In this document: one piece after another, positions 61,421 through 64,000 of the stretch | How positions within the stretch are numbered: the stretch's first letter is position 1 | Layout: each line of letters opens with the position of its first letter | DNA from: an uncultured Alphaproteobacteria bacterium | GTDB taxonomy: Bacteria > Pseudomonadota > Alphaproteobacteria > HIMB59 | Reading direction: 5' to 3' | Assembly: GCA_902610255.1 (NCBI GenBank) | Contig: CACLUX010000001.1 | Coordinates: 62,001-126,000, forward strand | Length of the DNA stretch: 64,000 nucleotides | Position numbers and translations under genes: made by a program | The notes under the pieces: generated by a model | What the model saw: the letters and a program-made list of their open reading frames with translations, nothing else | What the model was told of the DNA's origin: nothing | The model's database searches: none

Positions 61421-62413
61421 TTAAAGCCACTCGGGTACGGGAAGTTTTTTTGATATTAGATATTCTTTGTTATATAACTTACTAAAATACTTGTTAGCAT
61501 CATCACACAGAATTGTAACAATGTTTTTACCTGGTCCCATTTCTTTAGCCATTTCGATAGCCCCTGCTACGTTTACTCCAGAACTAGAGCCAAGAAATAA
61601 GCCTTCTGTTTTGACCATTTTATATAAAAGTTCAAACGCTTCATAATCAGTAATATAGTATGAGAAGTCAATAAGAGAAGGTTCAACATTTTTTGTCACT
61701 CTATACTGGCCTATTCCCTCCGTTTCTGATGGATCGCCTTTAACTTCCAATTTAGAATATTTAAAATAATTATACATTTGAGCACCTTGTGGATCTGTGC
61801 AAGCTATTTTTATATTTGAATTTAATTCTTTGAGTCCAATAGATGTACCTGCCAATGTTCCACCCGACCCAATTGCACAAGTAAAACCATCTACTTTTCC
61901 ATCAAGCTGATTGAATATTTCTTTAGCTGTGGTTTTTGCGTGAAATTTGTAATTTGCTGTATTGTCAAATTGGTTTGCCCACATAACTGAAGTCTCTCCT
62001 TTTGATTGTAGATCTTCAACTAACCTCTTTGATACATGCTGATAATTACCCGGATCAGAATAAGGTTTAGTTGGCACAACTTTAAGCTTTGCCCCCATAT
62101 TCCTTAAAATACTTTGCTTCTCTTCTGATGCACCGTCAGGCATTACAATTATAGTTTTGTATCCTCTAGCATTGTTAATCATTGTTAAAGCAATACCTGT
62201 GTTTCCAAAGGTACCCTCAACGACAGTGCCGCCTGGTTCAATTAAATTATTTTCTTCAGCATCAAGGATTATACCCAATGCAGTTCTATCTTTGATAGAA
62301 CCAGCTGGATTCATAAATTCTGCTTTACCATAAATATTACAACCCGTAATTTCTGATGGGTATTTGAGTTTAATAAGTGGCGTATTGCCAATAAAATCAA
62401 CTATGTCTCTCAT
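61421..62413 (-). CDS. Cysteine synthase / cystathionine beta-synthase-family PLP enzyme
   Basis: Fold-type II PLP enzyme of 330 residues. The PLP lysine is in PAGSIKDRTAL, the phosphate site in EGTFGNTGIAL (family T/SGNTG), and the C-terminal SSGVNVAGAI binds the cofactor nitrogen. It either makes cysteine from O-acetylserine and sulfide or condenses serine with homocysteine. It starts one base after the cystathionine enzyme gene, so reverse transsulfuration (CBS plus cystathionine gamma-lyase) is possible; the CxxC or haem domains of eukaryotic CBS are absent. Confidence 0.88.
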   Translation of the reverse strand: MRDIVDFIGNTPLIKLKYPSEITGCNIYGKAEFMNPAGSIKDRTALGIILDAEENNLIEPGGTVVEGTFGNTGIALTMINNARGYKTIIVMPDGASEEKQSILRNMGAKLKVVPTKPYSDPGNYQHVSKRLVEDLQSKGETSVMWANQFDNTANYKFHAKTTAKEIFNQLDGKVDGFTCAIGSGGTLAGTSIGLKELNSNIKIACTDPQGAQMYNYFKYSKLEVKGDPSETEGIGQYRVTKNVEPSLIDFSYYITDYEAFELLYKMVKTEGLFLGSSSGVNVAGAIEMAKEMGPGKNIVTILCDDANKYFSKLYNKEYLISKKLPVPEWL

Positions 62414-62414
62414 T

Positions 62415-63554
62415 TTAAATCTTTGATAGGGCTTGGTCTAAATCTGAGATCAAATCATCTACATGTTCAATACCCACAGATATTCTTAGTAATGTTTCTG
62501 ATATGCCTAATTTTTCTCTAATTGATGGATCTATAGAAGCATGGGTCATGATGGCTGGATGCTCGATCAAACTTTCGACTCCTCCTAAGCTTTCCGCGAG
62601 TGTAAATAAATTTAAATTTTTTAGAAAAGTTTTTACCCCATTAATATCTGAGTCAATTACAAAGGACATCATTCCACCAAAACCATACATTTGTTTTTCT
62701 GCAATTTCCTTGTGCCTTTTATCAATACCTGGAAAAAAAACTTTTTCTATCTTAGGATGATTGGATAAATAATTAGACACAGCAATAGCATTTTCATTAT
62801 GTTGCTTCATTCTTACAGAGAGTGTTTTAATGCTTCTTGTTAATAAATAACAATCAAAGGGAGAGGGGACAGCCCCAACTGCATTTTGAATAAAAGAAAT
62901 TTTTTCAGCGTATTCCTTATTTTCTTTAATAACAATAGACCCGCCAACAATATCTGAGTGGCCTCCTAAATATTTTGTTGAAGAACTCACTACCATATCT
63001 GCACCTAATTCAAGTGGTCTCTGATTATATGGAGAGGCAAATGTGTTGTCACAAATCACAGGTAATTTAAACTCACTAGCAATATTAACAGTGTTTTTAA
63101 TATCAATAATTTTCATTAAAGGGTTTGAAGGTGTTTCAATCCATATAAATTTTGTGTTTTCTTTTATTTCATCATTCCAGTTTATATTTTTATCAAAGTC
63201 GATGTAAGTTACGTCAATGTTTGATTTAACTTTATCGAATAACCTACGAGTACCCCCATATACATCATCAGAACAAACTATATGGTAGTTTGTGCCAAAT
63301 AGGTCACAAACTGTATTTATTGCTGACATGCCAGATGCAAATGCAAAAGCTTTATCTCCAGACTCAATTTGTGCCAGTAATTTTTCTAATATATCTCTAG
63401 AAGGATTTTTGGTTCTAGCATATTCATACTCAAAATTTCCGGGTTCCATTTGTTTGAAGGTTGATGAAAGATGTATTGGTGGCATAACGGCTCCCGTTTC
63501 TTTATCTGGGCCATGCCCAGAATGAATTACTTTTGTGTTAAATTTTTTTTTCAC
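62415..63554 (-). CDS. Cys/Met-metabolism PLP enzyme (cystathionine gamma-synthase or gamma-lyase)
   Basis: Fold-type I PLP enzyme of 379 residues. Key parts: PPIHLSSTFKQ, YEYARTKNPSRDILEKLLA, FASGMSAINTV, TPSNPLMKI, the PLP lysine in VSSSTKYLGGHSDIVGG and the ending LLRISVGIEHVDDLISDLDQAL. Sequence cannot separate cystathionine gamma-synthase (MetB) from gamma-lyase; the downstream CBS/cysteine-synthase-like partner fits either transsulfuration direction. The 223-base leader upstream contains a structured RNA candidate. Confidence 0.92.
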   Translation of the reverse strand: MKKKFNTKVIHSGHGPDKETGAVMPPIHLSSTFKQMEPGNFEYEYARTKNPSRDILEKLLAQIESGDKAFAFASGMSAINTVCDLFGTNYHIVCSDDVYGGTRRLFDKVKSNIDVTYIDFDKNINWNDEIKENTKFIWIETPSNPLMKIIDIKNTVNIASEFKLPVICDNTFASPYNQRPLELGADMVVSSSTKYLGGHSDIVGGSIVIKENKEYAEKISFIQNAVGAVPSPFDCYLLTRSIKTLSVRMKQHNENAIAVSNYLSNHPKIEKVFFPGIDKRHKEIAEKQMYGFGGMMSFVIDSDINGVKTFLKNLNLFTLAESLGGVESLIEHPAIMTHASIDPSIREKLGISETLLRISVGIEHVDDLISDLDQALSKI

Positions 63555-63673
63555 AGCTCAATTTATAACTAATTAATTTTTAAATAACATCTATAACGAT
63601 ATTTTTCTTATTTGATAGGCTTTTTAAATTATAAGAAATCTGTTTCATATCAACCAAAATTCGAATATTATAC

Positions 63674-63730
63674 TTGTCCCCTAGCCGCTTGGGTTGAGAC
63701 ATTGTCGAGGAGGAAGGTGGCAAGGGGCAA
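63674..63730. ncRNA. Candidate structured RNA in the leader of the methionine/cysteine genes
   Basis: The gap 63555-63777 is mostly AT-rich but holds a 57-base island of 58% G+C. The ends TTG(T)CCCCT (63674-63682) and AGGGGCAA (63723-63730) pair over 8 bp with one bulge; next, after an A/A mismatch, GCCGCTT (63684-63690) pairs with AGGTGGC (63715-63721) including two G-U pairs; the tip is GAC-ATT-GTC (63698-63706) flanked by tandem G-A pairs. No known riboswitch family matches by eye. The strand is undecided; the minus strand lies between the TPR gene and the PLP gene and shows TATAAT at about 63672-63667. Confidence 0.45.
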
Positions 63731-63777
63731 TAAATTTTATTATTTCGTTAATCTATTTTCTTAAAAAATTGATTAAT

Positions 63778-64000
63778 TTAAGTTTCCTTTGACACCATTT
63801 GATTAAGATTTTCAATTTTCATATCAACAGACAAATCATTTGGCATTAACTTTTTCATTTCTTGATAAACCTTAAGTGCTCCATCATAATTTTTGTAGCT
63901 TATAAGAATCCTACTCAAACCATCTAATGCACCAAAATGTCTTGGTTCAAGATACAATGTAGCTTCAATATCTCTCATAGAGTTTTCATAGTCTCCCATC
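63778..64000 (-). CDS. TPR-repeat protein, C-terminal end (cut by the right edge)
   Basis: The last 73 or so residues of a gene that continues past the window. It shows tetratricopeptide pattern: GDYENSMRDIEATLYLEPRHFGALDGLSRILISYKNYDGALKVYQEMKKLMPND, that is, two repeats with the Ala/Gly and Pro positions. The visible part has no signal peptide since the start is outside. Function unknown. A 223-base leader-like gap follows its stop before the next minus-strand gene. Confidence 0.75.
   Translation of the reverse strand, partial: MGDYENSMRDIEATLYLEPRHFGALDGLSRILISYKNYDGALKVYQEMKKLMPNDLSVDMKIENLNQMVSKET

Noticed and set aside
63661..63735. Possible SRP RNA (4.5S) because of a GGAGGAAGG string near a hairpin tip
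   Set aside because: The conserved SRP core with the GGAA-type tetraloop and the asymmetric loop sequence is absent; the hairpin tip here is GAC-ATT-GTC.
1..64000. CRISPR arrays, insertion sequences, prophage genes, tRNA or rRNA genes
   Set aside because: No regularly spaced repeats, transposase, integrase or phage genes, and no cloverleaf or rRNA-like segment were recognised in either strand by reading.

Overview
The window is a gene-dense, AT-rich (roughly 30% G+C) chromosomal segment with very short spacers and many overlapping genes. Together these point to a streamlined marine alphaproteobacterium of the SAR11 / HIMB59 / AEGEAN-169 type; the clade is an inference from gene content, not a placement. 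Supporting traits are proteorhodopsin with a carotenoid/retinal operon, the fabA-fabB-fabI operon, alphaproteobacterial order in the miaB-to-pnp block, a large phosphate-acquisition locus and pyruvate carboxylase. No insertion sequence, prophage, CRISPR array, tRNA or rRNA gene was found.

Layout. 1-4.6 kb (+): end of coaBC, dut, a ThiF/MoeB-type E1 enzyme, fabA-fabB-fabI and a small secreted protein. 4.6-19.5 kb (-): an almost unbroken run, read right to left, of plcP, a glycosyltransferase, rimI, miaB, phoH, ybeY, corC, lnt, trmB, [terminator], nusA, infB, rbfA, truB, rpsO and pnp. 19.6-35 kb: phosphate island with a SET-domain methyltransferase and dgkA (+), then sixA-ppk-phoR and pstS-pstC-pstA-pstB-phoU-phoB-arsC (-), ppx and a secreted choice-of-anchor-I protein (+), and an ATP-grasp-like gene (-). 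35-46 kb: glnD, trpS, nfu, a Bax-like glucosaminidase, polysaccharide deacetylase, tsaB, msrA, a DUF2805 protein, an SMP-30 protein, small exported proteins and a prenyl diphosphate synthase. 46-51 kb (+): proteorhodopsin, then crtI-crtB-crtY-blh. 51-64 kb: ispH, pyc, nth, DUF2244, dapB, a rhodanese, cytochrome c', tupCBA (tungstate uptake), cytochrome b561, a cysteine synthase/CBS-like enzyme, a cystathionine gamma-synthase/lyase and the end of a TPR gene.

How it works together. The central theme is phosphorus economy. Pst imports phosphate, PhoR/PhoB/PhoU sense and regulate it, Ppk/Ppx/SixA handle polyphosphate and phosphohistidine, and ArsC detoxifies arsenate that enters through Pst. PlcP with the neighbouring glycosyltransferase should replace phospholipids by glycolipids, while DgkA can recycle diacylglycerol. 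A 17-base sequence with 11-bp-spaced half-sites (minus strand TTAATAAAACTTTAACA) occurs upstream of pstS, plcP and the ATP-grasp gene in the same orientation, and is my best candidate for this lineage's PhoB operator. It would place the ATP-grasp gene, and perhaps the divergent SET-domain and glnD genes, under phosphate control.

The second theme is phototrophy. A proteorhodopsin with glutamine at the spectral-tuning position (blue-type) has its own promoter and terminator and is followed by a complete GGPP-to-retinal operon; a prenyl diphosphate synthase lies just upstream and ispH just downstream. Two G+C-enriched intergenic hairpins (about 20499-20570 and 63674-63730) look like undescribed structured RNAs, and an intrinsic terminator stands directly in front of nusA where rimP is normally found.
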